Notes under the pieces: model-generated
The model's input: only the letters and a program-made list of their open reading frames with translations
What the model was told of the DNA's origin: nothing
The model's database searches: none
Part shown: positions 7,398 to 16,213 of the stretch, one piece after another
How the letters are laid out: each line of letters starts with the position of its first letter
Numbering within the stretch: position 1 is the stretch's first letter
Program-made: the position numbers and the translations under genes
From: AC-32 sp963765785
GTDB lineage: Bacteria; Actinomycetota; Thermoleophilia; Gaiellales; Gaiellaceae
Direction of reading: 5' to 3'
Assembly: GCA_963765785.1 (NCBI GenBank)
Contig: CAVXXW010000021.1
Span: forward strand, 62,001 to 126,000
Length of the DNA: 64,000 bases

Positions 7398-9893
7398 ATG
7401 CAAGAAGCGATCGAGCAACCAACGCTGGCGTTGGAGGCTCCGGACGGCCTGACGGCCGCCGCCCTCCGAGCCGAAGCATGGGCCGGTGAGCCCTTTCTCC
7501 ACCCGGATGAGGATCCGGCTGTCTCGCTTGCGCCCGATACCGCTCGCCGGCGCGCGCTCGACGACGCGCTCGCCGAGATCGAGGCGGGAGCGCCCGAGCC
7601 GTCCTACGAGTGGAAGATCCGCTATGCGCTGATGCTCGGCCTCGAGCGCGTGCTCAGCCAGGACCCGCCGCAGCTCGCGTCGGGCACCGAGCTGCGCAGG
7701 CACCAGATCGACGCGCTCGCCGGGATGCTCACCGAGCTGATCGCCGCGACGCAGCTCGAGCCGGAGCTGAACGGAAACGGCAACGGCAACGGCCACGAGG
7801 AGCCCTCGGCCGAGGCCGACGAGGACGAGGAGGACATCGGTGTCCACCTCGAGGAGCCGGACGACGAGCTCCAGCTCCCGACGGAGCACACGGGCAAGGA
7901 TCCCGGCGCAAGCCGGCGCTACCGCTTCCGCCATCCCACCGCCTCGGGCAAGACGATCGCCGCGGCGGGCTTCGTCGAGGCGGCGCGCACGCTCGGCGTC
8001 CTGATCCTCACGCACCGCCGGCTGCTCGTCTCGCAGTTCCACCGCGAGCTGAAGACCGAGGGCTACGGCGACCGCTTCGAGGACGCGATCCTCAAGGGGG
8101 CAACGCCGAAGCACAAGGCGCCCCTGACCGTCCAGACGTACGCGTGGTTCGCGCGTCACTGGAATGACCTCGACCCTTCCGCCTACCAGCTCGTGATCGC
8201 CGACGAAGCGCACACGGCGCTCGGAGAGAAGACGAGCCAGGCGATCCGCAGCTTCTCCGACCCGATCTACATTGGCATGACGGCGACCGAGCAGCTGATC
8301 GCCAAGCAGGTCTCCGACGTCTTCCCCGCCTCGATCGACGAGCTGCCGCTCGGCGACGCGGCCCGGCGCGGGCTGATCGCGCCGCTGCGCTGCCTGCGCG
8401 TGCCGCCGGCGGCCGCGATCTCGTCGGTGCCGATCGTCGGCGGCGACTTCGAGGAGCGCGCGCTGGCCGCCGTCCTCGACCACGTCGCGCTGAACCAGGC
8501 TGCGGCGAGCCTCTACCGCGAGCGCTTCGACAACACGCCGGGCATCGTCTACGCGGCCGGCGTCGAGCATGCGTACAACCTGGCCAAGGAGTTTCGCGCG
8601 GTCGGCCTGAAGGCCGAGGCCGTCAGCGGCCGCACGCCGCCGGTCCAGCTGGCCGAGACGCTCGCCGCCTACGAGCGCGGCGAGATCAACGTTCTGATCA
8701 ACGCGATGCTGCTCGCTGAGGGCTGGAACTCACCGCGCGCGACGGTCTGCATGCACCTCGCGCCGACCGCCTCGCGGCGCGTCTACCAGCAGCGGATCGG
8801 CCGGATCATGCGTATGCACCCGCGCAAGGAGGCGGGCGTGGTCATCGACTTCGTCCCGAAGGGCGCGACGCACAACGAGCGCGTGGTCTCGCTGCACAGT
8901 CTGCTCGACGCCGACTTCTACCGCGAGGGCGCGCGTGTGACGCCCGCTCCCCGGCGCCGCGTGCAGCGGCGGGCGCGGCGGAAGCTCTCGCCGGCGCCGT
9001 GGCTCGTGCCGGTCACGCCTGACGTCAAGCGCCGCCTTGCCGTGATCGACCGCGAGTGGCAGCGGGTCGACCCGCGCTTCCTGGACGACGACGAGCAGCT
9101 CTACTGGGCGACGATCGCCGGCCGCGCGGTGCGCTTCGACGAGCGGGTCGAGTTCGTCAAGAAGTTCACCGAGGGCAAGGCGAGCCGCGGCGCGCTCGAG
9201 CAGTTCCTGACCGCCTGCGCCGCCGAGAACCCGAACCGCCGCCTACGCCTGACCGCGCTCGCCGACCGCGTCTCGATGGTCGTCGACCGCGCGAGCTTCG
9301 ACGATCTCGTCACCCTCGTCACGCAAGCACCGACGTGGGAGAAGGACCGCGTCCAGGGCGTGCGAACGCTGCTGCGAGCGCTGGGCGACGGCAAGGTCGA
9401 CGCGCCGGAGCAGATCCTGGCGCGCTGGACGTGGCGGCTCGCCCGCTCGACGCGCAAGGTGCAGGACCGCCGCGCGAGCGCGGAGTTCCCGGACGCGAAG
9501 CGGCTCCTCGGCGCCCTCGCCAACTCACGTGGGCACCGGCACGAGGAGAACGCGGCCAAGCTCGTCAACGCGGCGCTGGACCAGTCGCGCGAGGTCGGCG
9601 CGGCGCTGCTCGCCTCGGCCGAGGGCTATACGCCGCGCGCGAACCAGCTGATCGATGCGGCTCGGGAGCGCCTGGGCTCGATTCAGGAGGTCGCGAACGC
9701 ACTCGCCGACAACCTGCCCGCGCCGAAGGCCGCAGGCGGCCGCTCGCGCCGGCGTCGGCGCAAGCGCAAGAAGAAGGGCCAGGCGCAGGGCCAGCAGCAG
9801 AACCAGAGCCAGCAGCAACAGCAGAACGGGAAGCAGCCCCAAGAGGCCGCTCCAGCGCTGGAGGCGGAAACCGCGCCGACAGCCGACGCGTAA
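7398..9893 (+). CDS. SF2 DEAH-box helicase with acidic insert and basic/glutamine-rich tail
   Basis: The 831-residue protein is a superfamily 2 helicase of the SSL2/RadD-like group. It has motif I HPTASGKT (about residues 179-186), motif II DEAH (269-272), motif III MTATE, and motif VI in YQQRIGRIMRMHP. An acidic, glycine/asparagine-repeat segment (about residues 125-170) precedes the Walker A motif. The C-terminus ends in an Arg/Lys cluster (RSRRRRRKRKKKG) followed by about 40 residues rich in Gln and Ala. The middle C-terminal region (about 540-750) is helical and unassigned. Such proteins act in nucleic-acid remodelling or repair, and the tail suggests RNA or DNA contact. No nuclease domain is recognised. 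It is probably transcribed alone. Confidence 0.82.
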   Translation: MQEAIEQPTLALEAPDGLTAAALRAEAWAGEPFLHPDEDPAVSLAPDTARRRALDDALAEIEAGAPEPSYEWKIRYALMLGLERVLSQDPPQLASGTELRRHQIDALAGMLTELIAATQLEPELNGNGNGNGHEEPSAEADEDEEDIGVHLEEPDDELQLPTEHTGKDPGASRRYRFRHPTASGKTIAAAGFVEAARTLGVLILTHRRLLVSQFHRELKTEGYGDRFEDAILKGATPKHKAPLTVQTYAWFARHWNDLDPSAYQLVIADEAHTALGEKTSQAIRSFSDPIYIGMTATEQLIAKQVSDVFPASIDELPLGDAARRGLIAPLRCLRVPPAAAISSVPIVGGDFEERALAAVLDHVALNQAAASLYRERFDNTPGIVYAAGVEHAYNLAKEFRAVGLKAEAVSGRTPPVQLAETLAAYERGEINVLINAMLLAEGWNSPRATVCMHLAPTASRRVYQQRIGRIMRMHPRKEAGVVIDFVPKGATHNERVVSLHSLLDADFYREGARVTPAPRRRVQRRARRKLSPAPWLVPVTPDVKRRLAVIDREWQRVDPRFLDDDEQLYWATIAGRAVRFDERVEFVKKFTEGKASRGALEQFLTACAAENPNRRLRLTALADRVSMVVDRASFDDLVTLVTQAPTWEKDRVQGVRTLLRALGDGKVDAPEQILARWTWRLARSTRKVQDRRASAEFPDAKRLLGALANSRGHRHEENAAKLVNAALDQSREVGAALLASAEGYTPRANQLIDAARERLGSIQEVANALADNLPAPKAAGGRSRRRRRKRKKKGQAQGQQQNQSQQQQQNGKQPQEAAPALEAETAPTADA

Positions 9894-9927
9894 CGCCGGA
9901 AGCCTCAGCCAGACTGAGTGGTAGCGC

Positions 9928-11577
9928 ATGGACGGGCGCTTTCTCATCCTGCTCTTGATCGCCTTTGCCGCGGGCATCGTCACGGCGGTCTCCCCCTGCG
10001 TCTTCCCGGTACTGCCGATCCTCTTCGCGGGCGGCGGAGCAGGCGGCCGCCGCCGGCCCTACGCGATCATCGCCGGCCTCGTCGCGAGCTTTGCCACGTT
10101 CACGCTGATCGCGACCTGGCTCTTGCGCGCGCTCCACCTGCCGCAGGACTTCCTGCGCGACCTCTCGATCGTGCTTCTGTTCGTCGTCGCCGCATCGCTG
10201 CTCGTGCCGCGCTTCGGCGTCTGGCTCGAACGCCCGCTCGCCGCGCTCAGCCGCCGTGCGCCCGGCAACGACCTCGGCGGCGGCTTCCTGCTCGGCGCGA
10301 GCCTCGGCCTCGTCTTCGTCCCGTGCGGCGGACCGGTGATCGCTGCCGTCTCGGCGAACGCGGCCCGGGTGAGCTTCGGCGCCGGCACCGTCGCCGTGAC
10401 GGTCGCGTACGCCCTCGGCGCTGCGGTGCCGATGCTGGCGGTCGCGGCGCTCGGCCAGCGCGCGACGAGCCGGATCCGCGCGAACGCACCCGCCCTGCGG
10501 GCGGCCCTGGGCGTCGTGATGGCCGCCGCCGCCCTCGCGCTGGTGTTCAACCTCGACCAGCGCCTGCAGACCTGGTTCCCGGACTACACGCACGCGCTGC
10601 AGGGCCTCGAGCGCAGCTCGGTCGCCCGAAAGGAGCTCGCGAAGCTGCAGCATCGCGGCCCGAGCCCGTTCGAGGCGAGCGCGGCGACCGGCAGCCTGCC
10701 GGACTACGGGCAGGCGCCCGACTTCGCCGGCATCTCGGCCTGGCTGCACTCGAAACCGCTCACGATCCGACAGCTGCGCGGCAAGGTCGTCCTCGTCGAC
10801 TTCTGGACGTACTCGTGCATCAACTGCCTGCGGACGCTGCCGCACCTCGAGGCCTGGGACGCGCGCTACCGCAAGGCGGGGCTCGTGATCGTCGGCGTCC
10901 ACACCCCGGAGTTCGCCTTCGAGCACGTGGTCTCGAACGTGCGAGGGGCCTCGCGCAAGCTCGGCGTCCGGTATCCGGTCGCGATCGACGACGACTACAA
11001 GACCTGGGACGCGTACCAGAACGACGCGTGGCCGGCGGAGTACCTGATCGACAAGCGCGGCAACGTGCGCGAGATCAAGAAGGGCGAGGGGCAGTACGAC
11101 GAGACCGAGCGGTCGATCCAGACGCTCCTAGGCGAGCCCGCCAACGCCCAGCTCGCGTCGGTGCGCGACCGCACGCCGCAGCACCTGACGACGCCCGAGT
11201 CGTACCTGGGCTGGTCCCGCCTCGACCGCTACGTCGGCTCGCCGCTGCGGGTCGACCAGTACTGGAACTACAGCTTCCCGCGGCAGATCCCGCTCAACGA
11301 CCTCGCCTACGCCGGCCAGTGGCGGGTGCAGCGCGAGCGGATCCAGGCCGGGCGCGGGGCGCGGCTGCGGCTGCACTTCCTGGCGCAGAACGTCTACCTC
11401 GTGCTCAGCGGTCGCGGGAAGATCGAGGTCCGCGTCGGCGGCCGCCACGTGAAGACGGTCAGCGTCTCGGGCCTGAGCCGGCTCTACACGCTGCTCAGCT
11501 ACCCGGGCCTGAGCGAGGGCGCACTCGAGCTCCGGTTCACGCCCGGGATCTCGGCCTACGCGTTCACGTTCGGCTAG
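9928..11577 (+). CDS. DipZ-like protein: CcdA membrane domain fused to thioredoxin-like domain
   Basis: This 549-residue membrane protein has a CcdA/DsbD-type domain of six predicted helices. Its two conserved cysteines are C24 in VSPCVFP and C133 in VPCGGP. A periplasmic-side thioredoxin-like domain follows with the redox pair C297-x-x-C300 (YSCINCLRTLP). The last 120 residues form a beta-rich C-terminal domain as in mycobacterial DipZ. Such proteins pass reducing equivalents from cytoplasmic thioredoxin across the membrane for cytochrome c maturation or disulfide reduction. The ATG at 9928 is used because hydrophobic sequence begins at once. It converges on the PAC2 gene with a 3-base gap. 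Heme A synthase lies next door, which fits respiratory-chain assembly. Confidence 0.88.
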   Translation: MDGRFLILLLIAFAAGIVTAVSPCVFPVLPILFAGGGAGGRRRPYAIIAGLVASFATFTLIATWLLRALHLPQDFLRDLSIVLLFVVAASLLVPRFGVWLERPLAALSRRAPGNDLGGGFLLGASLGLVFVPCGGPVIAAVSANAARVSFGAGTVAVTVAYALGAAVPMLAVAALGQRATSRIRANAPALRAALGVVMAAAALALVFNLDQRLQTWFPDYTHALQGLERSSVARKELAKLQHRGPSPFEASAATGSLPDYGQAPDFAGISAWLHSKPLTIRQLRGKVVLVDFWTYSCINCLRTLPHLEAWDARYRKAGLVIVGVHTPEFAFEHVVSNVRGASRKLGVRYPVAIDDDYKTWDAYQNDAWPAEYLIDKRGNVREIKKGEGQYDETERSIQTLLGEPANAQLASVRDRTPQHLTTPESYLGWSRLDRYVGSPLRVDQYWNYSFPRQIPLNDLAYAGQWRVQRERIQAGRGARLRLHFLAQNVYLVLSGRGKIEVRVGGRHVKTVSVSGLSRLYTLLSYPGLSEGALELRFTPGISAYAFTFG

Positions 11578-11580
11578 CTC

Positions 11581-12471
11581 TTACTGCTCACGCGCGGCAT
11601 CCTCGCCGCCGCCGTTTTGCTCGCGCTCGCGCAGGAAGCGCGTCAGCTCGGCCGCGAGCGCGTCGCCGGAGGGCAGGTCGGTCGTCTCCTCGAGCTGGTC
11701 GGCCCGCCGCTCGAGCTCGTCCACGTAGCTCGCCGTCTCCTCGTCGGTCGCGACGGCCTCGCTCACCTGCTCTTCGTAGTTCCGCGCCGCCTCCTCGAGC
11801 TCGTCGGCGTCGACCTCGACGCCGATCAGCGCGCCGAGGCGCTCGCACAGGGCCAAAGCGCCCTTCGGGCTCGGCGTCAGCGAGACGTAGTGCGGGACGG
11901 CTGCCCAGAGGCTCGCGGACGGAATCCCATTCTGGCCGCAGGCGTCGTGGAGAACGCCGACGATCCCGGTCGGCCCCTCGTAGCGCGATGCCGAGAGCCC
12001 GAGCCGCTCGACCAGGTCGCTGTCGGTCGCGGAGCCCGTGACCGGCGCGGTCCGCGTGTGCGGGACGTCCGCCAGCAGCGCACCGAGCGTGATCAGCAGC
12101 TCGATGCCAAGCTCGTTCGCGAGACCGACCACCAGGTCGGTGAAGGTGCGCCAGCGAAGGTTCGGCTCGATCCCAAGCAGCAGCACGACGTCGCGGTCGA
12201 GGCCGTCGGGGCGGGCGTGGTAGAAGACCGTCTCCGGCCAGTCGATCCGCCGGGTCAGGCCTTCGACGAGCGACACGTGCGGCCGGGTCGCCTGAAAGTC
12301 GAAGAACCCCTCCGGCTCGACCTCTGCGAAGCGCTCCGCGCCCCACGTCTTGGCGAGGTATCCCGCGGCCAGGGATGCTGCCTGCGCGCCGTCGTTCCAG
12401 CCGCGAAATGCGGCTACGAGAACCGGCCGCTCGAGCTCCGGCCGGTGGTCGATGCGAAGCTCGTCGGCCAC
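11581..12471 (-). CDS. PAC2 family protein (proteasome-assembly-chaperone-like)
   Basis: The 296-residue soluble protein matches the PAC2/ATP-grasp-adjacent family typical of actinobacteria and archaea. It has RPVLVAAFRGWNDGAQAAS near the N-terminus, LLLGIEPNLRWRTF, LITLGALLADVPHTRTAPVTG, and a helical acidic C-terminus. Eukaryotic and archaeal relatives help assemble proteasome core particles. The bacterial role is not settled, and no proteasome gene is in this window. The GTG at 12471 follows TAGACT by 6 bases. The TAG of that hexamer is also the stop codon of the upstream heme A synthase gene (12481-12483). Confidence 0.85.
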   Translation of the reverse strand: MADELRIDHRPELERPVLVAAFRGWNDGAQAASLAAGYLAKTWGAERFAEVEPEGFFDFQATRPHVSLVEGLTRRIDWPETVFYHARPDGLDRDVVLLLGIEPNLRWRTFTDLVVGLANELGIELLITLGALLADVPHTRTAPVTGSATDSDLVERLGLSASRYEGPTGIVGVLHDACGQNGIPSASLWAAVPHYVSLTPSPKGALALCERLGALIGVEVDADELEEAARNYEEQVSEAVATDEETASYVDELERRADQLEETTDLPSGDALAAELTRFLREREQNGGGEDAAREQ

Positions 12472-12477
12472 GCGGTC

Positions 12478-12483
12478 AGTCTA
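12478..12483 (-). promoter_or_regulatory. -10 hexamer overlapping the ctaA stop codon
   Basis: Read on the minus strand, TAGACT contains the TAG stop of ctaA. It ends 6 bases before the PAC2 GTG, as expected for a leaderless start inside an apparent operon. Confidence 0.5.
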
Positions 12484-13407
12484 CGTGCGAGTCGGCGCGA
12501 AAGCGGTGGGCGGACGCCACAGAACCGTCACGAAGGCGACCAGCACGCCCCACACGGCCGCGGCGAGCCCGACGTGCACGAGCACGAGCTCCCACGGCAG
12601 GTGCGTCCGGTACTGGAGCTCGCCGAGGCCCATCTGCACGAGCAGTACGGCCAAGACCGCCAGCCCGAGACCGAAGAGCCGCGGCCAGCCCGCGCGGCCG
12701 GACGCGAGGTAGCCGAGCATGAAGACGAGCGCGACCGCGAAGACCGCGACCGCGGCCGCGTGGACGTAGATCAGCGGCTGCAGGCGCCAGAGCCGGTCGA
12801 CGTGCTCCGCGCCGCCGCCGGAGTGCGGCCCGCCCGCCGTCGCGAGCGTGCCGGTCACGAGCAGGACGCCCGCTGCCGCCGCGACGGCGAGTGACCAGAT
12901 GCGCAGCTCCCGCGGGGCATAGGGCTCGACCCGACCTGATCGCAGCGTCAGCGTCTGGAGCGCCAGCACGACCGCGCCGGCGAGCAGCGCCATCGAGAGG
13001 AGCAGGTGGGCCGCAACGACCGGCCAGTGCAGGTCGCTGTGGACGGCGAGGTAGCCGAGCGGCGCCTGCGCGAGCGTGCCGACGAAGATCGCGACCGCGA
13101 GCCGGCGCCCGCGGCCGAGGCCCGGCACGAAGAAGGCGGCGACCGCGGTCATCAGCACGACGAGGATGACGATCCCGCCGAGCGTTCGGTTCCCGAACTC
13201 GATGAAGGCGTGGTAGTTCTTCGCCGGCAGCGGCGCGCCCTTCTCGCAGCCGGGCCAGTGGCGGCAGCCGAGGCCGGAGTTCGTCAGGCGCACGGCCGCG
13301 CCGGTGACCACGATCAGCCAGAGCGCGCCGAGCGAGACGAGCGTGAGCTGAAAGTAGCGTGCGGGCGAGAGCTCGAACCGCCTGAGCGTCGTCGATTCGA
13401 CGTGCAT
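12481..13407 (-). CDS. ctaA: heme A synthase (CtaA/Cox15)
   Basis: The 308-residue, eight-helix membrane protein oxidises heme O to heme A for cytochrome c oxidase. The first external loop has the bacterial CtaA cysteine pair C48 and C54 (GLGCRHWPGCEKG). Conserved helices contain IEFGNRTLGG, HWPVVAAHLLLS and VHVGLAA. In the first four-helix half, the motif usually written E-x-x-H-R reads EFGNR, so Asn replaces a heme-ligand histidine. Similar EFGNR forms are, to my recollection, seen in other actinobacteria, so this may be family-typical. The ATG at 13407 follows TAGGCT (13415-13420) by 7 bases. It is read before PAC2. Confidence 0.92.
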   Translation of the reverse strand: MHVESTTLRRFELSPARYFQLTLVSLGALWLIVVTGAAVRLTNSGLGCRHWPGCEKGAPLPAKNYHAFIEFGNRTLGGIVILVVLMTAVAAFFVPGLGRGRRLAVAIFVGTLAQAPLGYLAVHSDLHWPVVAAHLLLSMALLAGAVVLALQTLTLRSGRVEPYAPRELRIWSLAVAAAAGVLLVTGTLATAGGPHSGGGAEHVDRLWRLQPLIYVHAAAVAVFAVALVFMLGYLASGRAGWPRLFGLGLAVLAVLLVQMGLGELQYRTHLPWELVLVHVGLAAAVWGVLVAFVTVLWRPPTAFAPTRT

Positions 13408-13417
13408 GCCCCGAAGC

Positions 13418-14665
13418 CTAGAGAAGGGGCTCCAGCAAGGCCGGGTACCCGTCGGCGCCCTCGAACGGGGTCGGCCGCGAGCCTAGGAAGAGCGGCCGGT
13501 CGGCGGCGTTCAGCAAGACCGGCATCAGGTCGGTGCCGCGAAGCTGGCCGAGGATCCCCGCCGCGAACGGCAGCTCGCCGAACGTCGTCACCGCGTCGGC
13601 GCGCACCCCCGGTCCCGCCACCAGCAGCGGCACGGGGTCGCCGGAGTGGATCACGTCCGGCGAGGCCGGCGTGGCGTGGTCGCCCGTGATGCAGACGATC
13701 GCCCGGTCGACCGGCAGGTCATCGAGGGCTGCGTCGAGCGCGGCGATCGTGTCGCGCTTGACCGCCGGGTCCTTCGTGTGGCCGGCGGCGTCCGTGGTCT
13801 TCTGGTGGCAGAAGACAAAGGTGTCACCCGCGTCCAGCCGCAGGCGCGACAGCTCGACGCGCCCGCGCAGGTCGCCGACCGGGTCGTCCGTCTCGGGCGC
13901 GTCCACCGGCTCGAGGCCGAGCGCCGTCCCGAGGCCGCGCAAGAACGCGGAGTCCGCTGCGAAGGCGCCCGTGACCCCGTGCCGCTCGAGGAAGCTCGGC
14001 GCGGCTTGCGGCCTGCCGAACCACTTCAGCGTGATCACGTTGAAGCGCTCGCCCTCGAGCCGCCGCATCACCTCGCGGGTCCACTCCTCACAGGCTCGCG
14101 CCGTGCGCTCGGCCTCGGGCACGAGCGGCAGGGGCCGCAGCAGCGGGTGCCAGGCGCGGAAGAAGGCGTCGGTGTCCGTGACGCGCTCGTCGGCACCGCC
14201 CGAGATGCGCAGGACGGCCTCGCCGCGCCAGACGTGTGCGAGCGAGAAGGTCAGCCCGTCGAGCTCGATCCCGTCGCAGCGCTCGACCAGCCGCTCCGCC
14301 TCTTCGGCGTCGCGGCCGGGGTCGGGACGGCCCGTCAGCCACCAGCCGTCCTCCCGCCGCTCGGCGGGCCGCAGTGCCGCGTAGGCGAAGACGTGCTCCC
14401 CGCGCACGTCCTGGCCGCGGCCGAGCGCCTCGAACACGGCCCGCCCCGGAAACTCGTCGGGCCGGTAGCCGAGCATCGACCAATGCGCGACCTCGCTCGA
14501 AGGAGCGCGGCCGGGGCCGACGGCGTAGAGCAGGCCGCACGAGCCGCGGGCGGCCAGCGCGTCGAGGTTCGGCGTCTCCGCGGCCTCGTTGCCGGTGCGC
14601 CCGCCGAGCACCTCGTGCGCCCGGTCGGCGAGGCCGTCGAGCAGGAAGACGACGATCGGGTACAC
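13418..14665 (-). CDS. apgM: 2,3-bisphosphoglycerate-independent phosphoglycerate mutase, archaeal type
   Basis: This 415-residue enzyme of the alkaline phosphatase superfamily interconverts 3- and 2-phosphoglycerate in glycolysis. The metal-site aspartate is in FLLDGLADR. The serine nucleophile lies at about residues 56-57 in RAPSSEVAHWSMLGY. Later metal ligands sit in HQKTTDAAGHTKD and ITGDHATP. Length and motif spacing match the archaeal ApgM branch rather than the about 510-residue bacterial GpmI. The GTG at 14665 lies 9 bases after TAGCCT (14675-14680). It is separated from the ctaA gene downstream by 10 bases, but that gene has its own -10. Confidence 0.88.
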   Translation of the reverse strand: MYPIVVFLLDGLADRAHEVLGGRTGNEAAETPNLDALAARGSCGLLYAVGPGRAPSSEVAHWSMLGYRPDEFPGRAVFEALGRGQDVRGEHVFAYAALRPAERREDGWWLTGRPDPGRDAEEAERLVERCDGIELDGLTFSLAHVWRGEAVLRISGGADERVTDTDAFFRAWHPLLRPLPLVPEAERTARACEEWTREVMRRLEGERFNVITLKWFGRPQAAPSFLERHGVTGAFAADSAFLRGLGTALGLEPVDAPETDDPVGDLRGRVELSRLRLDAGDTFVFCHQKTTDAAGHTKDPAVKRDTIAALDAALDDLPVDRAIVCITGDHATPASPDVIHSGDPVPLLVAGPGVRADAVTTFGELPFAAGILGQLRGTDLMPVLLNAADRPLFLGSRPTPFEGADGYPALLEPLL

Positions 14666-14706
14666 GCGGCGCGGAGGCTATCCCGCGCCGCGTGTCCGAA
14701 GCAGCC

Positions 14707-15582
14707 TTAGCGAGGAACCTTGACGGAGATGGTCGGGCTGAAGCCGTCGAGGTAGCCCACGCCGACCTGGTTCAGCGACATGAAGATCCGGAGCGCGTAG
14801 CGGCGGCCGCCCGGGAGGCCGAGCTTGAAGCGCTGCGCGGAGCTCTTGTTCAGGATCACGCCCTTCACCTTGACCCACTGGTGGAAGCGCGTGAACTGCA
14901 TCAGGTAGACCTTCTTGCCGGCGAGCGAGCGGTCGGCCTTGACCTTGACCGCGCCCCACTTCTTGTACGCGGTGAAGGCGACGTGCGGCCGGAGCTGGAC
15001 GCCCACCTGCTGGCTGACGGTCGTCTTCCAGTGCGCCGTGAAGTAGGTCAGCGTCGTCGGCTTGACGGTCAGCGCCCACGCGCCGTTCGGGCCCGTCAGC
15101 AGCGTCGCGACCTGCACGGGGGAAACCTGGCCGTACGGCTGCGCCCACACCGTGACCGTCTCACCGGCCTTGCCGCTCGTGACGGCGCCGGCGACCTGCG
15201 TCGACTGGCCGTAATCGATGATCGGGGTGGCCGTGCCGATCGTGACGGCGGGCGGCGCGCCCTTGACGACCACCTTGCCGGTCAGCGCCGGGTGCAGCGC
15301 GTCGTGGTAGTTGAACGTGCCGGCGGTGTTGAAGGTGTGCGAGTAGCTCTTGCCCGCGGCGATCACGCCGGAGGCGAAGCTGCCGTTGTTCGCGACGATC
15401 TGGTGGGTCTTCGTGTCCTTGTTCGTCCACTTGACCGTGTCCGTCGTGTTGATCGTCACGGACGCAGGCGAGAAGGCCGTCGCGTTGATGTTCACAGCCT
15501 TGGTCGCAGTCGATGCGGAGTTCGAGGCACCGGCGACTGCGAGCCCTAGGGCTGCGACGGCGGAGAGAACGACGATGCGCAT
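14707..15582 (-). CDS. secreted cupredoxin-like protein with altered copper site
   Basis: The 292-residue exported protein has a signal peptide (about residues 1-25, RIVVLSAVAALGLAVAGA). It is followed by a plastocyanin-like domain to about residue 108 and an Ig-like or beta-rich domain of about 180 residues. The expected C-terminal copper loop Y-H-C-x-x-H-P-x-M reads YHDALHPAL (residues 92-100). The Cys ligand is Asp94 and the axial Met is Leu100, while H60 and H97 remain. A normal type 1 copper centre is therefore unlikely. The ATG at 15582 is chosen because AGGGGG lies 7 bases upstream and the signal peptide starts there. The ATG at 15618 would precede it with hydrophilic residues. Confidence 0.8.
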   Translation of the reverse strand: MRIVVLSAVAALGLAVAGASNSASTATKAVNINATAFSPASVTINTTDTVKWTNKDTKTHQIVANNGSFASGVIAAGKSYSHTFNTAGTFNYHDALHPALTGKVVVKGAPPAVTIGTATPIIDYGQSTQVAGAVTSGKAGETVTVWAQPYGQVSPVQVATLLTGPNGAWALTVKPTTLTYFTAHWKTTVSQQVGVQLRPHVAFTAYKKWGAVKVKADRSLAGKKVYLMQFTRFHQWVKVKGVILNKSSAQRFKLGLPGGRRYALRIFMSLNQVGVGYLDGFSPTISVKVPR

Positions 15583-15685
15583 GCGGGAACCCCCTGGGTT
15601 GCGGCGATTGTCACCCATTCAAACGGAGTAGCCGGAAAAAGGTTGTGGGGCCTTACACGACCCTCCCCGGCGGCTTACAGGTCCC

Positions 15686-16213
15686 TTACACCGGGACGCG
15701 CTCGAGCCGCTTGATCACGGCGGCGACGCCGGGCGGGACGAGCTGCTCCCAGTCGCGCCCCTCGCGGATCGCGGCGCGGACTTCGGCACCCGAGAGCTCC
15801 TTCTCCGCGCCCTCGTCGAGCACCACCACCTCGAAGCCCGCGCCGCGGAGCCGCTCGAGCTTCGTGCCGCCCCAGTCCGAGAAGAGCCGGATGTACTGCA
15901 CGACGTCCCGCGGGACGTACGCGTCCCAGAGCTCAGGCGTGTTCACCGGGAACGGGATCACGTGCAGGCGCTCCGGCGAGAGGTCTGCGTCGGCGGCGGC
16001 CGCCTTCACCATCAGCATCCGCTCGACGTACGTGTACGGGTTCAACTCCGGCAGGTGGCGGACCGGGTCGGACGCCTCCGGCTTGACCTGCGACGGGTCG
16101 GGATTGGTGATCCCGACGAAGACCTCGTCGGAGCGTGCCGCCGCGCCTTTGAGGTACTCGAGGTGTCCCAGATGGAACGGCTGGAACCGCCCGTGGATCA
16201 TCCCACGGGTCAC
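15686..16213 (-). CDS. nadM: nicotinamide-nucleotide adenylyltransferase, archaeal NadM type
   Basis: The 175-residue nucleotidyltransferase has the GRFQPFHLGHLEYLKGA signature of the NadM/cytidylyltransferase fold and LSGAEVRAAIREG near the C-terminus. It joins NMN and ATP to give NAD. The GTG at 16213 is preferred because it overlaps the selD stop in a GTGA tetramer. It also gives an N-terminus (VTRGMIHGRFQPFH) aligned with family members. The ATG at 16201 is the alternative. It is translationally coupled to selD. A second NAD-pathway enzyme, NadE, is encoded 10 kb to the right. Confidence 0.87.
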   Translation of the reverse strand: MTRGMIHGRFQPFHLGHLEYLKGAAARSDEVFVGITNPDPSQVKPEASDPVRHLPELNPYTYVERMLMVKAAAADADLSPERLHVIPFPVNTPELWDAYVPRDVVQYIRLFSDWGGTKLERLRGAGFEVVVLDEGAEKELSGAEVRAAIREGRDWEQLVPPGVAAVIKRLERVPV

